DNA of 64,000 nt, from the NCBI GenBank assembly GCA_902363255.1, contig CABIZO010000003.1, positions 496,001-560,000 on the forward strand, given 5' to 3'. Below the pieces are notes generated by a model, which saw only the letters and a list, made by a program, of their open reading frames with translations, ran no database searches and was not told where the DNA came from. This DNA comes from Peptostreptococcaceae bacterium (lineage in GTDB: Bacteria; Bacillota; Clostridia; Peptostreptococcales; Peptostreptococcaceae). Shown in pieces: positions 35,835 through 46,245 of this stretch. The first letter of the stretch is position 1. The number at the start of each line of letters is the position of its first letter. A program made the translations under genes and the position numbers.

Positions 35835-36362
35835 TTAGTCATTTTTAAATAAATCTTTTAATTTAGCAAAACGTGGATCTATATTATCCTCGTCATTGGC
35901 AATTTGGCTACATGCACAAGTTTCCCTATTTAGGTTAGCTCCACAGTTTTGACAAAGTCCTTCACATTCTTCATTACAAAGAGATTGTGCTGGTAAATTA
36001 AAAATTAATGTCTGTCCTATTATGTCAAGTAAATCTACTTCATCACCATCAATAATAAAAGCATCATAATCTTCAAACTCGTCTTCATCAAAATCTTCTT
36101 TCACTAAGAAACCTTCTATAGCATATTCTATTGGTACTTTAACTTCATCTAAACATCTAGCACAATTGTCTATTATCTCGAAACTTACATCAGCATCTAA
36201 ATAATATCCTTTATTAGTTCTAGATATTTTACCTTTAAGGTTTAACGGTGAAGCTATTTTATATGTGTTCTCACAATAATTAATAGTATCAATTTTTTGT
36301 GAAAAATTCAAGTCTATTTTATCAGTTTCTTTTCTGTTTAACTTGTCTAGACTAATTATCAT
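35835..36362 (-). CDS. DUF177 family protein (YceD/YlbN)
   Basis: The 175-residue acidic protein has a C-terminal Cys cluster (CNEECEGLCQNCGANL, then CAC), typical of DUF177. It nearly always precedes rpmF and is linked with 23S rRNA accumulation in plants and bacteria. It is B. subtilis YlbN by position. Confidence 0.9.
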   Translation of the reverse strand: MIISLDKLNRKETDKIDLNFSQKIDTINYCENTYKIASPLNLKGKISRTNKGYYLDADVSFEIIDNCARCLDEVKVPIEYAIEGFLVKEDFDEDEFEDYDAFIIDGDEVDLLDIIGQTLIFNLPAQSLCNEECEGLCQNCGANLNRETCACSQIANDEDNIDPRFAKLKDLFKND

Positions 36363-36489
36363 ACTTTCACCTCGTTATATTACCAAATTCATTATACAAA
36401 TCTAGTCAATGTTTGTCAAGTATTTTTACTTGATAGTTAAAAATAAGATTTTAATACTTTATTTGCAAATTTAATCAAAATAAGTTATT

Positions 36490-36550
36490 AAAAATTTACT
36501 TTGCTTGAGTCCTGTGTACTCGAATTAGTTTACTATAACTTCGAACAACG
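36490..36550. repeat. Possible copy 2 of a degenerate intergenic repeat
   Basis: AAAAATTTACTTTGCTTGAG resembles AAAAATTCGCTTTGCTCGAG near 26616. Two small inverted repeats follow (GAGT/ACTC and TCGAA/TTCGA). The relation to the other copy is tentative. Confidence 0.25.
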
Positions 36551-36578
36551 CTATTACTCAATTAATCAAGTTTAAATA

Positions 36579-36608
36579 TTTTAAGGTAGGTCTAAGCCTA
36601 CCTTAAAA
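36579..36608 (-). terminator. Probable terminator of ackA (inverted repeat)
   Basis: TTTTAAGGTAGG and CCTACCTTAAAA are a perfect 12-bp inverted repeat around a 6-base loop. It lies about 50 bases after ackA. The following U-tract is weak (AAAATATTT), so another role is possible. Confidence 0.6.
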
Positions 36609-36660
36609 CTTTAAATATATTATTAACAATAATTTTTTTTTAATAAATTAAAATTTTTAA

Positions 36661-37857
36661 TTATTTAACTAAAGCTAAAGTATCTCTAGCTATCATTAAT
36701 TCTTCGTTAGTTGGTATTAATAATATTTTAACTGCAGAATCTTCTGTAGATATTACTCTTTCTTTACCTCTAACTTTGTTAGCTTCTTTATCTAATTTCA
36801 TTCCTAAGAATTCCATGTTTGAAGCTATCATTTCTCTCATGTCTATTCCGTTTTCACCAACACCAGCAGTGAATACAACAGCATCTACACCGTTCATTTC
36901 AGCAGCGTAAGATCCTATATATTTTTTAACTCTTTGAGCATAAGCATCTAAAGCAACTTGAGCTTTTTCATCTCCATTGTGAGCAGCATCTTCTATATCT
37001 CTGAAGTCAGAAGATATACCAGTCATTCCGTATACCCCTGATTGCTTGTTCATCATTGCATCTAATTGATCTGCATTTAAGTTTTCTTTTCTCATTAAGA
37101 ATGGCAATATAGCAGCATCTATATCTCCACATCTAGTTCCCATTATTAAACCTTCTAATGGAGTGAATCCCATAGAAGTATCTACACATTTACCACCATC
37201 AACAGCAGCTATAGAAGCCCCGTTTCCTAAGTGACAAGTTATTATTTTAATATCTTCTATATTTTTTCCTAACATTTCTGCAGCTCTTTGAGATACATAT
37301 TTGTGAGAAGTTCCGTGGAATCCGTATCTTCTTACACCATATTTAGTGTATAACTCATGTGGTAAACCATATAAGTAAGATTTTTTAGGCATTGTTTGAT
37401 GGAAAGCAGTATCAAACACAGCTACCATTGGTACTCCTGGAAGTATAGCTTTACAAGCATCTATTCCCATTATGTTAGCTGGGTTATGAAGTGGAGCTAA
37501 ATCTATACATTCTTTTAAAGCATTTTCAACTTCATCAGTTATAACAACTGATTTAGCAAATTTTTCACCAGCATGAACAACTCTGTGTCCTACTGCTTCA
37601 ACTTCTTTAATATCTTTTACACCACCGTAAGTTGGGTCAACTACAGCATCTAAAACTAATTTTATAGCTTCTTCATGGTTTTTCATTGGTTGTTCAACTA
37701 TGTATTTACCTTCAACACCATCTTTTTCTTGCTTAAGTATAGAACCTTCTATACCTATTCTTTCAACTAATCCTACACATAATACTGCTTCATTTTCCAT
37801 ATCTATTAATTGATATTTTAATGAAGAACTACCACAGTTTAATACTAATACTTTCAT
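36661..37857 (-). CDS. ackA: Acetate kinase
   Basis: AckA makes ATP and acetate from acetyl-phosphate. The protein begins [17 protein letters not shown], the acetate kinase signature, with [15 protein letters not shown] and [11 protein letters not shown] as the nucleotide- and phosphate-binding regions. ATG 37857 has GGAGG 10 bases upstream; a TTG three codons earlier abuts it. Length is 398 residues. No pta gene is next to it. It lies between DUF177 and divergent tmcAL. Confidence 0.96.
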   Translation of the reverse strand: MKVLVLNCGSSSLKYQLIDMENEAVLCVGLVERIGIEGSILKQEKDGVEGKYIVEQPMKNHEEAIKLVLDAVVDPTYGGVKDIKEVEAVGHRVVHAGEKFAKSVVITDEVENALKECIDLAPLHNPANIMGIDACKAILPGVPMVAVFDTAFHQTMPKKSYLYGLPHELYTKYGVRRYGFHGTSHKYVSQRAAEMLGKNIEDIKIITCHLGNGASIAAVDGGKCVDTSMGFTPLEGLIMGTRCGDIDAAILPFLMRKENLNADQLDAMMNKQSGVYGMTGISSDFRDIEDAAHNGDEKAQVALDAYAQRVKKYIGSYAAEMNGVDAVVFTAGVGENGIDMREMIASNMEFLGMKLDKEANKVRGKERVISTEDSAVKILLIPTNEELMIARDTLALVK

Positions 37858-38238
37858 TATTAGCAATCCTCCTTAAAAATTTAAAAATTTTCCTTAAATT
37901 AATATTCAAAATGACTATTTAACTTTACATTGTCAATCATAATAAATATAACACCTTTTTAATTAAAAGTACATACTATTTATAAAAATATCCTTATGTA
38001 ATATTTAAATCTTACGACTTTACACTTTAATATTCTTATTTATTTGATATAATAAATAATTATTATATTAAGCTTTCAAAATAAGATGTCTTACTTATTA
38101 TTCTTATAATAAAACATATTTATGTGTCTAATAATACATTTATATTATTCTATTATTATTAAGTATTTCCTCTATTTTTGTCAACTTAAAAAATATAATA
38201 TATTAATATGTAGCAAAAATTACCAAAAGGAGGATTGT
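37858..38238. other. Divergent intergenic region between ackA and tmcAL
   Basis: About 380 bases of AT-rich DNA that must hold promoters for both genes. TTGACA near 37930 (minus) and TTGATA/TATAAT-like elements near 38045 (plus) are visible, but none pairs with a good -10 at 17 bp. No small open frame with a ribosome-binding site was seen. Confidence 0.5.
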
Positions 38239-39504
38239 ATGAATTTACTAGGATTAGTTGTTGAATACAACCCATTTCATAATGGTCATAAATACCATTT
38301 AGAAAAATCAAAAGAGATAACAAAAGCAACTCATACTATAGCTATAATGAGTGGTTCTTTCTTACAAAGAGGAGAACCTGCTTTATTTGATAAATATACA
38401 AGAGCAGAAATGGCTGTAAAAAGTGGTGTAGATTTAGTAATAGAACTTCCAACCCTTTATGCTTGTCAAAGTGCAGAAATTTTTTCTCACGGAGCAATAA
38501 CTACCTTAAACTCTATTAATTGTGTTAATTCCGTTTGTTTTGGTAGCGAAGAAGGAGATGTAGAAATTCTAAATACTATAGCAGAGATTTTAGTTAAAGA
38601 ACCTGCTGAATTTAAACATAATTTAAAGAAGTTTTTAGACGACGGAGAACTTTTTCCTGTAGCTAGAAGTAAAGCTTTATATGAATATATAAAAACTCAT
38701 AATCTTCTATCTTTAAATGAGGATGAACTTCAAAAAGTTTTAAATTCTTCAAATAATATCTTAGGTATTGAATATATCAAAAGTCTAATTAGACTAAACA
38801 GCAGTATTAAGCCTTATACTATTACTAGAGTTGCATCTGAATATAACTCTAGTGACATAAATAGCAATATTTGTTCAGCTACTGCTATTAGAAATTATTT
38901 AAAGGATAACCATAACTTACACTTTTTAGAAAATGTTGTCCCACAGCCAACTTTTTACGATATTAATAACAAAATTGATAATAATTTTAAGCCTGTATTT
39001 GATTACATGTTCTATAACACATTATCATCTATTATTATTAGAGATTTCGAAAATTTACATAAGTATTTTGAAGTTAATGAGGGAATAGAAAATAAGATTT
39101 ATTCCAATATTTTTACATCTTCTAATTTAGAAGAATTAATAAACTCTACAAAATCAAAACGCTATACCATGACTAAAATAAAAAGAACTTTAAATAATAT
39201 TTTGTTAGGAATTACAAAAGAGGATGTAATGAAAGTTAAAGACTTAAACTCAGTTCCTTATATTAGAGTATTAGCCTTCAATAATAAAGGTCGAGAAATA
39301 ATAAAGAAAATAAAAACATCTAGTGATATTGAAATAATTACTAAGTTTTCAAAAATAAGTCATATTGATGACTCTATCTTTAAAACATTTATTAAATATG
39401 ATTTAAAGTCTAGCAATATGTACAATCTTATTTATTATAAATACAATAAAAACTTATTAAAAGGACCTATGGATTATTATTTATCACCTAAATATTTACC
39501 TTAG
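38239..39504 (+). CDS. tmcAL: tRNA(Met) cytidine acetate ligase
   Basis: TmcAL (YlbM) acetylates C34 of elongator tRNA-Met using acetate and ATP. The nucleotidyltransferase-type site [15 protein letters not shown] lies at the N-terminus, followed by [11 protein letters not shown] and the [11 protein letters not shown] region. The true start is ATG 38239, with AAAGGAGG 6-8 bases upstream; the frame is open further upstream, but only in AT-rich non-coding DNA. Length is 421 residues. It is divergent from ackA. Confidence 0.92.
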   Translation: MNLLGLVVEYNPFHNGHKYHLEKSKEITKATHTIAIMSGSFLQRGEPALFDKYTRAEMAVKSGVDLVIELPTLYACQSAEIFSHGAITTLNSINCVNSVCFGSEEGDVEILNTIAEILVKEPAEFKHNLKKFLDDGELFPVARSKALYEYIKTHNLLSLNEDELQKVLNSSNNILGIEYIKSLIRLNSSIKPYTITRVASEYNSSDINSNICSATAIRNYLKDNHNLHFLENVVPQPTFYDINNKIDNNFKPVFDYMFYNTLSSIIIRDFENLHKYFEVNEGIENKIYSNIFTSSNLEELINSTKSKRYTMTKIKRTLNNILLGITKEDVMKVKDLNSVPYIRVLAFNNKGREIIKKIKTSSDIEIITKFSKISHIDDSIFKTFIKYDLKSSNMYNLIYYKYNKNLLKGPMDYYLSPKYLP

Positions 39505-39513
39505 TGTATACAG

Positions 39514-39543
39514 AAAAGGCTATACTTTTATAGCCTTTTTTAT
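39514..39543 (+). terminator. Terminator of tmcAL
   Basis: AAAAGGCTATA and TATAGCCTTTTT pair around CTTT, and a T-run follows. It begins 9 bases after the stop codon. Confidence 0.9.
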
Positions 39544-39620
39544 ATACAGATTACTATTTTTTTCATATTTCTTTTTTTAATTAATATAATATCTTAAAGA
39601 CTTTATTTATAGGTGATTTT

Positions 39621-40802
39621 ATGAACATATCTAAATTAACAAAATACTTTTTCCCAAAGATCATAGTTTTATTATTAACTATGGGAATTATAATTTTCCC
39701 AGATGATTCAATTGAAGCTGCAAAGAATGGAATACATATATGGGTCGATATATTAATGCCCTCTTTACTGCCTTTTATAATAGGTGCTAATTTAATAGTT
39801 TCTTTGAAGGTTGTTGATATTATAGGTGCAATAATAAACCCAATAACCCAGCTTATTTTTAATGTATCAGGCAAAAGTGCTTTAGTTTTTGCAATTTCAG
39901 CCGTATCTGGCTACCCAGTTGGAGCAAGGCTAGCCTCTGACTTAAGACTAAATCAAGATATTTCACAATATGAAGGACAAAGATTAGTATCATTTTGCTC
40001 CACATCTGGTCCTTTGTTTATAATTGGCGCTGTTGCTGTTGGTATGTTAAACGATGCAAACTTAGGATATGTAATGCTTATTTGTCATTACTTGGGAGCA
40101 ATAACCGTTGGTTTACTTTTTAGAAGATATGGAAAAGAAAGAAGAGAAAAATCAAATAAAAATATAATCAATAACATAAAATACATAATTAATACTCCCG
40201 AAAAAGATGGTTTTTTTATTTCTTTTGGCAATGCCGTTGTAAATGGTGTAAATACTTTATTAGCAGTTGGCGGTTTTGTTATAATTTTTTCTGTAGTTTT
40301 TAAAATACTATCTTTGTTTAATGTGATTGATGGTATTTCTTCTATATTATGCTTTTTATTCTCTTTTTTAGGTATAACTAAAGAAATTTGCTCCGCTTTT
40401 ATTAGTGGTCTTTTTGAAATAACTATAGGATGTAATAACGTAACTAATATTACATATGCTTCTGAAGCAATTAAAGCCACTTTATGCAGTTTTATTATAG
40501 GTTTCAGTGGTTTATCTATCTTAGCCCAATGTTGTAGTTTTATAGCTAGGACTGATATCAAAACTAATATTTACATATTTAATAAATTTTTACACGGTAT
40601 ATTTGCAGCTTTATATACATTTCTATTCTATCCAATAAGTAAAAATTACTTGCCAGCTTCAAATTTTTCGTCTATTTATGATTCTTTTTACAATAACGAC
40701 ATTCTAAATCATTATTTTTATAATTTTAAAATTTTTCTAGTAATAACTGTTATTTTATATATAATATTTAATCTATATTTTTTATACATAACTAAGGATT
40801 AA
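39621..40802 (+). CDS. ylbJ: Sporulation integral membrane protein YlbJ
   Basis: The 393-residue polytopic protein (about eight to ten membrane segments, nucleoside-recognition/gate domain) has the family stretch VSGYPVGARLASDL and GLFEITIGCNNV. In Bacillus YlbJ is made in the mother cell and needed for the spore cortex. ATG 39621 follows AGGTGA. It lies between tmcAL and coaD's group, as in the ylb cluster. Confidence 0.92.
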   Translation: MNISKLTKYFFPKIIVLLLTMGIIIFPDDSIEAAKNGIHIWVDILMPSLLPFIIGANLIVSLKVVDIIGAIINPITQLIFNVSGKSALVFAISAVSGYPVGARLASDLRLNQDISQYEGQRLVSFCSTSGPLFIIGAVAVGMLNDANLGYVMLICHYLGAITVGLLFRRYGKERREKSNKNIINNIKYIINTPEKDGFFISFGNAVVNGVNTLLAVGGFVIIFSVVFKILSLFNVIDGISSILCFLFSFLGITKEICSAFISGLFEITIGCNNVTNITYASEAIKATLCSFIIGFSGLSILAQCCSFIARTDIKTNIYIFNKFLHGIFAALYTFLFYPISKNYLPASNFSSIYDSFYNNDILNHYFYNFKIFLVITVILYIIFNLYFLYITKD

Positions 40803-40811
40803 TAAAACTAG

Positions 40812-40841
40812 AAAAGCTCCCAATCAATTGGGAGCCTTTTT
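40812..40841. terminator. Bidirectional terminator between ylbJ and the coiled-coil gene
   Basis: GCTCCCAAT and ATTGGGAGC form a perfect 9-bp stem, with AAAA before and TTTTT after. Two convergent genes share it. Confidence 0.88.
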
Positions 40842-41354
40842 CTATTCTTCTCTTAATTCTCTTTTGTTTCTTTTTACAATTTCTAAAGTTTCAATTAAAT
40901 TTTGTTCTACAGAACTTATTACATCTTCTGCATATTCAATTGAACCTTCTCTAATTTCAACTGCATAAGCTTCTGCTCTATTTATGATCTCTGAGGCTCT
41001 TTCCTTTGCTCTTTCAACAACTTCATTAGATTCTACAATATCATCAAATTGTTGTTTAAGATTTTCTTCGAACTGCTCTCCTTCTTTAGCTTTAATTTGA
41101 GCTTCTTGGTTAGCTTGTTCTATAATTTGATCTGCCTCTGCCTTTGCTTCTGTTATTATTCTTTGTCTTTCTCTATTAATCCATATAGCTTGATTTACTT
41201 CTTCTGGCATTAATGTTTTTATATCATTTATAATTGCAAGAATCTCTTCTTTATCTACGTTAATTGATTTTCTTGCTAAACCTTTAAGTGGCGCATTTTC
41301 TATTAATTCCTCTAATTCTTGAAATAAATCCATGATTTCTAAATCTATTTTCAT
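40842..41354 (-). CDS. Coiled-coil ATPase-subunit-like protein
   Basis: The 170-residue protein is almost all helix, with heptads over residues 50-165 (EAKAEADQIIEQANQEAQ, RASEIINRAEAYAVEIREG). It resembles the V/F-ATPase peripheral stalk and DivIVA-type proteins that sit next to coaD in Clostridia. No catalytic motif is visible; similarity may come from the coiled coil alone. It follows coaD by 18 bases and may be the last gene of the recG-rsmD-coaD run. Function unknown. Confidence 0.75.
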   Translation of the reverse strand: MKIDLEIMDLFQELEELIENAPLKGLARKSINVDKEEILAIINDIKTLMPEEVNQAIWINRERQRIITEAKAEADQIIEQANQEAQIKAKEGEQFEENLKQQFDDIVESNEVVERAKERASEIINRAEAYAVEIREGSIEYAEDVISSVEQNLIETLEIVKRNKRELREE

Positions 41355-41372
41355 ATCCTTCCCCCTAAATTA

Positions 41373-41861
41373 CTATTTAGTCTTATTTTCTATAGCCTGA
41401 AGTACTTCTTTAGGAACTAAATTCTTAACATCAGCTCCAAAATTTAAAACTTCTTTAATCAATGACGAACTTACAAAAGAATATTGCTTGTTAGTTGGTA
41501 AAAATATTGTTTCTATATCAGAATTCAATTCTTTATTCATATGAGCCATTTGTAACTCATAATTTACATCTTCTTCACTTCTTACACCTCTAACTAATGT
41601 ATCTATTCCTTGTTCTTTACAATAATTAACTAATAATCCTTGAAATTTAACTACTTTAATATTATTTAATTCTTTTGTACAAACCTCAATTAATTTAACT
41701 CTTTCGTCTAATGTAAAAAGTCCTTTTTTATTAGGGTTTATCAATACTCCAATTTGTAATTCATCAAATAATTTAGATGCTCTAAAAATTATATCTAAAT
41801 GTCCATTTGTAACTGGATCGAAACTACCTGCAAATATTGCTTTACGTATTGGCTTGTCCAT
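41373..41861 (-). CDS. coaD: Phosphopantetheine adenylyltransferase
   Basis: CoaD makes dephospho-CoA from 4'-phosphopantetheine and ATP. The nucleotidyltransferase motif AGSFDPVTNGHLDII is at residues 11-25, and FVSSSLIKEVL near the C-terminus replaces the ISSTxIR motif. The 162-residue length is normal. It abuts rsmD (one base between), the classic pair. Confidence 0.96.
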   Translation of the reverse strand: MDKPIRKAIFAGSFDPVTNGHLDIIFRASKLFDELQIGVLINPNKKGLFTLDERVKLIEVCTKELNNIKVVKFQGLLVNYCKEQGIDTLVRGVRSEEDVNYELQMAHMNKELNSDIETIFLPTNKQYSFVSSSLIKEVLNFGADVKNLVPKEVLQAIENKTK

Positions 41862-41862
41862 G

Positions 41863-42417
41863 TTATTCCTCCACTTTATAAAAAGTTAATGTTGTATTAC
41901 CATATTTCTTGTCTCTACTTTTGTACAATCTTCCAATATTATCTGGAAATTTATCCTTAGTATCATGTTCAACAACAATAATACCATCTTCTTTTAAAAG
42001 ATTATTATTATCTATGCCACTTAGAGCATCACTAAACATGTTTTTATAATACGGAGGGTCCATAAATATAACATCAAATTTTTCATTTTTTAAAGATAAA
42101 GAATTTATTGCACTTTTAAAATCTAAATTTAATACTGTGCTTTCATTTTCGACCCTTGCCTTTTTTATATTAGATTTTACAATATTTATACTATCCTTGC
42201 TATTGTCTACAAAAATACATTTATTTGCTCCTCTAGACAAACACTCAATTCCTAAGGACCCTGTCCCAGCAAATAAATCTAATATATCACTATCCATTAC
42301 ATATGGATTAATCATATTAAATAAAGACTCTTTAACTCTATCTGTTGTAGGTCTTACGTCATCATTTTTAGGAGTATTTAATTTTAATCCTCTTGCTTTT
42401 CCTGAAATAACTCTCAA
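41863..42417 (-). CDS. rsmD: 16S rRNA (guanine-966 N2) methyltransferase RsmD
   Basis: The 184-residue enzyme starts RVISGKARGLKLNTP, has SAM motif LDLFAGTGSLGIE near residue 45, and the catalytic DPPY near residue 120. TTG at 42417 follows GGAG at about 8 bases. It lies between recG and coaD. Confidence 0.95.
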   Translation of the reverse strand: MRVISGKARGLKLNTPKNDDVRPTTDRVKESLFNMINPYVMDSDILDLFAGTGSLGIECLSRGANKCIFVDNSKDSINIVKSNIKKARVENESTVLNLDFKSAINSLSLKNEKFDVIFMDPPYYKNMFSDALSGIDNNNLLKEDGIIVVEHDTKDKFPDNIGRLYKSRDKKYGNTTLTFYKVEE

Positions 42418-42456
42418 AATTATATCTCCTTCCTTTATTCTACCATAAAATTTCTA

Positions 42457-44514
42457 CTAATTTAATGAGATTTCTTCACGTTCACTAAATTTATATAGTA
42501 TTTCTTCTTTTAGCTTTTTATTATCCTGATGTTGTAGTTTTACATCTTGTCCAATTATGTATCTAGCCTCCAATTGAGCTTGCTTCAATATTTTAATATG
42601 TTTAAAAATATTTGCAACTTTCAATTCTGGTAGACCATGTTGTCTTGTACCAAAAAACTCACCTGGACCTCTTATTTCTAAATCTTTTTGAGAAATTTTA
42701 AATCCATCTGTAGTTTCTTCCATAATTGCCATTCTTTCTCTACATACTTCTGTTTTTGAGTTGTAAATTAATATACAATAAGATTTATGTTTTCCTCTTC
42801 CTACACGTCCTCTAAGCTGATGAAGCTGTGCCAAACCAAACCTTTCTGCATTTTCTATTATCATCAAGGTTGCATTAGGTACATTAACTCCAACCTCTAT
42901 AACTGTAGTAGATACTAATATATCCAGATTTTTATTTTTAAAATCCTCCATTATAGCATCTTTTTCACTAGGTCTCATTTTTCCATGAAGAAGACCTACT
43001 CTTAAATCTGAAAAGAATTCCCTTTTCAGTTCTTCCACAAGTTCAACTGCTGCCGTAGCTTCTATTTTTTCACTTTCATCTACCAACGGACAAACCACAT
43101 AAACTTGTCTACCTTTTTCAACTTCATTTCTTACTAAGTTTTCATAAGCTTCATTTCTTCTTTTATGCTCTATGGCGATAGTTTCTATTGGTTGCCTTCC
43201 TGGTGGTAGTTCATCTATTATGGATATATCTAAGTCTCCATATAAAATTAAAGCTAGAGTTCTAGGTATTGGTGTTGCCGTCATAACAAGAATATCTGGA
43301 CTATCACCCTTATTAGATAATCTTCCTCTTTGTCTAACACCAAATCTATGTTGTTCATCTGTTATAACTATACCTAAATTTTTAAATTCCACCTTATCTT
43401 CTATAAGTGCATGAGTTCCTATAAGAATATCAACTTCTTGATTTTTCACTTTCTCTAGTACTTTTTCTTTTTGTTTTTTTGTGAGACTCCCCACGAGCAA
43501 CTCAGATTTAATATTAAACACTTCTAACGTTTCTTTGAAAGAATCATAGTGTTGTGATGCTAAAATCTCCGTAGGCGCCATCAAAGCCCCCTGGTATCCA
43601 TTTAAAACTGCACTAGCCAAAGCAAGTAATGCTACAACTGTTTTACCACTTCCTACATCACCTTGTACTAATCTGTTCATTACTTTTGAAGATGTCATAT
43701 CTTCAGTGATTTCATGTAAAGCTCTACTTTGAGCTTTAGTTAATTTAAATGGCAGAGATTTTATTATATCATTTAATTTTTCTTTTTCTTCAAATTCTAT
43801 TCCACTAGATTCATTAATTCCACTTTTAAAATAAAATAATCCCAGCTGTAAAATCAAAAACTCTTCAAAAACTAATCTATATAAAGCAATTTTTAAAGAT
43901 TCTTTATTATTTGGAGAGTGTATATTTCTAACAGCAAAATCAATACCACATAGTTTATATTTATCTAATATGTATTTAGGTAAATATTCTTTGACTTTGA
44001 ATTCTTCCTTATTAAGGACTGATTTAATCATACCTTGTAATTCTTTATTTGTTAAACCATAAGTCAAAGGATATACTGGCTCAATTTTGCAAGTGGAACT
44101 TGGTTTATTAGTATAATGTTCTATTTCTATAGGTATAAATTCTTTAAAATTATTTTCTATCTTAACTTTTCCAAAAACTAAAATACTATCTCCACTTTTA
44201 AATACTTTTGTAATGTATTCCTGGTTAAATAATGACATTTTTATATAACCACTATCATCTCTCATATCTATCCTAGTTATTTTCATACCTTTTCTAGGAC
44301 TATAAGTATCTATTTTCGTTATTATTCCTTTGATAGATACTTTATCTTCATTTTCCAGCTGGCTAATTTTTTTTATAACACTTCTATCTTCATATTGTCT
44401 TGGAAAATAATATATTAAATCTTTAAGAGTAAAAACATTCAGTTTATGAAGTTTTTCAGCTCTTTTAGGTCCTATTCCTTTTACAAACTGTATTTCTTTA
44501 TTTAAATTATCCAT
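42457..44514 (-). CDS. recG: ATP-dependent DNA helicase RecG
   Basis: RecG remodels stalled forks. The N-terminal wedge OB-fold (about residues 1-190) precedes helicase domains with Walker A QGDVGSGKTVVALLAL, TDEQHRFG as the DExH box and RGRVGRGKHKSYC as motif VI. The length is 685 residues from ATG 44514, which has GGGTGA 6 bases upstream; a GTG three codons earlier is part of that site. Confidence 0.95.
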   Translation of the reverse strand: MDNLNKEIQFVKGIGPKRAEKLHKLNVFTLKDLIYYFPRQYEDRSVIKKISQLENEDKVSIKGIITKIDTYSPRKGMKITRIDMRDDSGYIKMSLFNQEYITKVFKSGDSILVFGKVKIENNFKEFIPIEIEHYTNKPSSTCKIEPVYPLTYGLTNKELQGMIKSVLNKEEFKVKEYLPKYILDKYKLCGIDFAVRNIHSPNNKESLKIALYRLVFEEFLILQLGLFYFKSGINESSGIEFEEKEKLNDIIKSLPFKLTKAQSRALHEITEDMTSSKVMNRLVQGDVGSGKTVVALLALASAVLNGYQGALMAPTEILASQHYDSFKETLEVFNIKSELLVGSLTKKQKEKVLEKVKNQEVDILIGTHALIEDKVEFKNLGIVITDEQHRFGVRQRGRLSNKGDSPDILVMTATPIPRTLALILYGDLDISIIDELPPGRQPIETIAIEHKRRNEAYENLVRNEVEKGRQVYVVCPLVDESEKIEATAAVELVEELKREFFSDLRVGLLHGKMRPSEKDAIMEDFKNKNLDILVSTTVIEVGVNVPNATLMIIENAERFGLAQLHQLRGRVGRGKHKSYCILIYNSKTEVCRERMAIMEETTDGFKISQKDLEIRGPGEFFGTRQHGLPELKVANIFKHIKILKQAQLEARYIIGQDVKLQHQDNKKLKEEILYKFSEREEISLN

Positions 44515-44548
44515 AATTATCACCCATAATTATTATTTCCTTAAGATT

Positions 44549-44594
44549 AAAAAATCCTGTATAACATACTAAGTATAGTACGATTATACAGGAC
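44549..44594 (-). terminator. Terminator between fakA and recG
   Basis: On the minus strand TCCTGTATAA pairs with TTATACAGGA over 10 bp around an 18-base region that itself folds, followed by TTTTTT. So recG needs its own promoter or read-through. Confidence 0.75.
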
Positions 44595-44604
44595 TAATTA
44601 ATCA

Positions 44605-46230
44605 CTATTCAACTGAAACTAAGTAATAATAAAGAGGTTGTCCTCCATAGTGTAATTCAACATCTATATCTTCGAATTTTTCTTCTAATTCGTTTCTTAA
44701 TACTTCAGCATCTTCCTTAGAAGTATCTTCTCCATAGAATAAAGTAATTATAGCACTATCTTCATCTACTAATTTCTCTACAAGATCAGTAGTTATTTCA
44801 GCAACATTTTCTCCTGCAGATAATAATTTACCTTCAGCAATACCTATTATATTTCCTTCTTTTACTTCTACATCATTTATAACTGTGTCTCTTACAGCAT
44901 AAGTTACTTGACCAGACTTTACTGTTGATAAAGCATCCATCATGTTAGCTTCATTTTCAGCTACATCAGCATCTGCATCAAATGTAACTAAAGTAGCAAA
45001 AGCTTGTGCAACATTTTTAGTTGGTATAACTATTATGTTTTTGTCACTTAATTCTTTAGCTTGATTAGCAGCCATTATTATATTACTGTTGTTTGGTAAT
45101 ATTATTATATTCTTAGCATGTAAGCTTTCTATTGCTTTCATAAAATCTTCTGTACTTGGATTCATTGTTTGACCACCTTCTATTATGTGATCAACACCAA
45201 AATCTTTAAATATTTGTGCTAAACCTTCACCCATAGAAGTAGCTATAAATCCGTATTCTTTTTCTTCAACAGGTACATCTTTAGTTTGAGCCGTTTCATT
45301 TAACACCTTATTTTCATGTTGAAGTTTCATATTTTCTACTTTTATTGTTAATAATTGTCCATATTTTAATGCTTCTTGTATAGCAAGACCTGGATCATTA
45401 GTATGAACATGTACTTTTATAACACCTTCATCTCCAACTACAGCTAAGCTATCTCCGAATTTCATATATATATCTCTTACTGCTGCATCATCTATTTTAT
45501 TACTTTCTAAAATAAATTCTGTACAGTATTGGAATTTGATATCTTCACTAGATACGTTTTGTTCCACGTTAACCTCTACATTAGATGATGTTCCACCTTC
45601 TATAGATTCTATATCATTCCCTTTTAGAGATGATAACATTCCTTCGTATATAAGCACTAATCCTTTACCACCTGAATCAACAACACCTGCTTCTTTTAAA
45701 GCTTTTAATAATTCTGGTGTTCTATCTAATGACTCATTAGCTTTTTTTACTACCAATTCTAAGAACTCTACCATATCCATATCTGCATTGGCTACTTCTA
45801 CTGCATATTCTCCACTTTCTCTAACTACAGTAAGTATAGTTCCTTCTATTGGCTTAATTACAGCTTTATATGCAGTATCAGATCCATTTTTAAGCGCATT
45901 AGCAAAATCTACAACATTTAAAGTTTCTTTTCCTTCTATTGATTTTGCTATCCCTCTTATTATTTGAGATAGTATAACTCCTGAGTTTCCTCTAGCTCCC
46001 ATTAGTGAACCTTTAGATAATGATTTACCTATATCTGTTATATCATCATTTTGAACTTTCGCTAATTCTTTAATTGCATATGATATAGTTAAAGACATGT
46101 TTGTTCCTGTATCACCATCTGGAACAGGGAATACATTTAATTTATCAACTAAATCTTTATTATTTTGAAGATTATTTGCACCTGAAACAAACATATCTCT
46201 GAATTTTTTTCCGTCTATACATTGAATCAT
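44605..46230 (-). CDS. fakA: Fatty acid kinase catalytic subunit FakA (YloV)
   Basis: FakA phosphorylates fatty acids held by a FakB protein to acyl-phosphate. The N-terminal DhaL domain has NVFPVPDGDTGTNMSLT (nucleotide and magnesium site) near residue 30 and GARGNSGVILSQI; a middle domain and a C-terminal EDD/DegV-like domain (about 330-541) complete the 541 residues. It lies 15 bases after yloU, the standard pair. Acyl-phosphate made here is the product PlsX also handles. No fakB is near. Confidence 0.93.
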   Translation of the reverse strand: MIQCIDGKKFRDMFVSGANNLQNNKDLVDKLNVFPVPDGDTGTNMSLTISYAIKELAKVQNDDITDIGKSLSKGSLMGARGNSGVILSQIIRGIAKSIEGKETLNVVDFANALKNGSDTAYKAVIKPIEGTILTVVRESGEYAVEVANADMDMVEFLELVVKKANESLDRTPELLKALKEAGVVDSGGKGLVLIYEGMLSSLKGNDIESIEGGTSSNVEVNVEQNVSSEDIKFQYCTEFILESNKIDDAAVRDIYMKFGDSLAVVGDEGVIKVHVHTNDPGLAIQEALKYGQLLTIKVENMKLQHENKVLNETAQTKDVPVEEKEYGFIATSMGEGLAQIFKDFGVDHIIEGGQTMNPSTEDFMKAIESLHAKNIIILPNNSNIIMAANQAKELSDKNIIVIPTKNVAQAFATLVTFDADADVAENEANMMDALSTVKSGQVTYAVRDTVINDVEVKEGNIIGIAEGKLLSAGENVAEITTDLVEKLVDEDSAIITLFYGEDTSKEDAEVLRNELEEKFEDIDVELHYGGQPLYYYLVSVE

Positions 46231-46245
46231 ATTCTTCCTCCTATA

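Larger units (their letters stand above)
36363..36660. other. Intergenic region between the DUF177 gene and ackA
   Basis: About 300 bases without an open frame. It holds the inverted repeat at 36579-36608, a possible repeat remnant near 36490, and presumably the promoter of the DUF177-rpmF pair, which I could not place with confidence. Confidence 0.5.

Noticed and set aside
36579..36608. Protein-binding operator at the 12-bp palindrome after ackA
   Set aside because: Position just downstream of ackA fits a transcript end better, although the U-tract is weak.
38122..38238. N-terminal extension of tmcAL
   Set aside because: AT-rich DNA with no ribosome-binding site; ATG 38239 has a strong AAAGGAGG and begins at the conserved domain.
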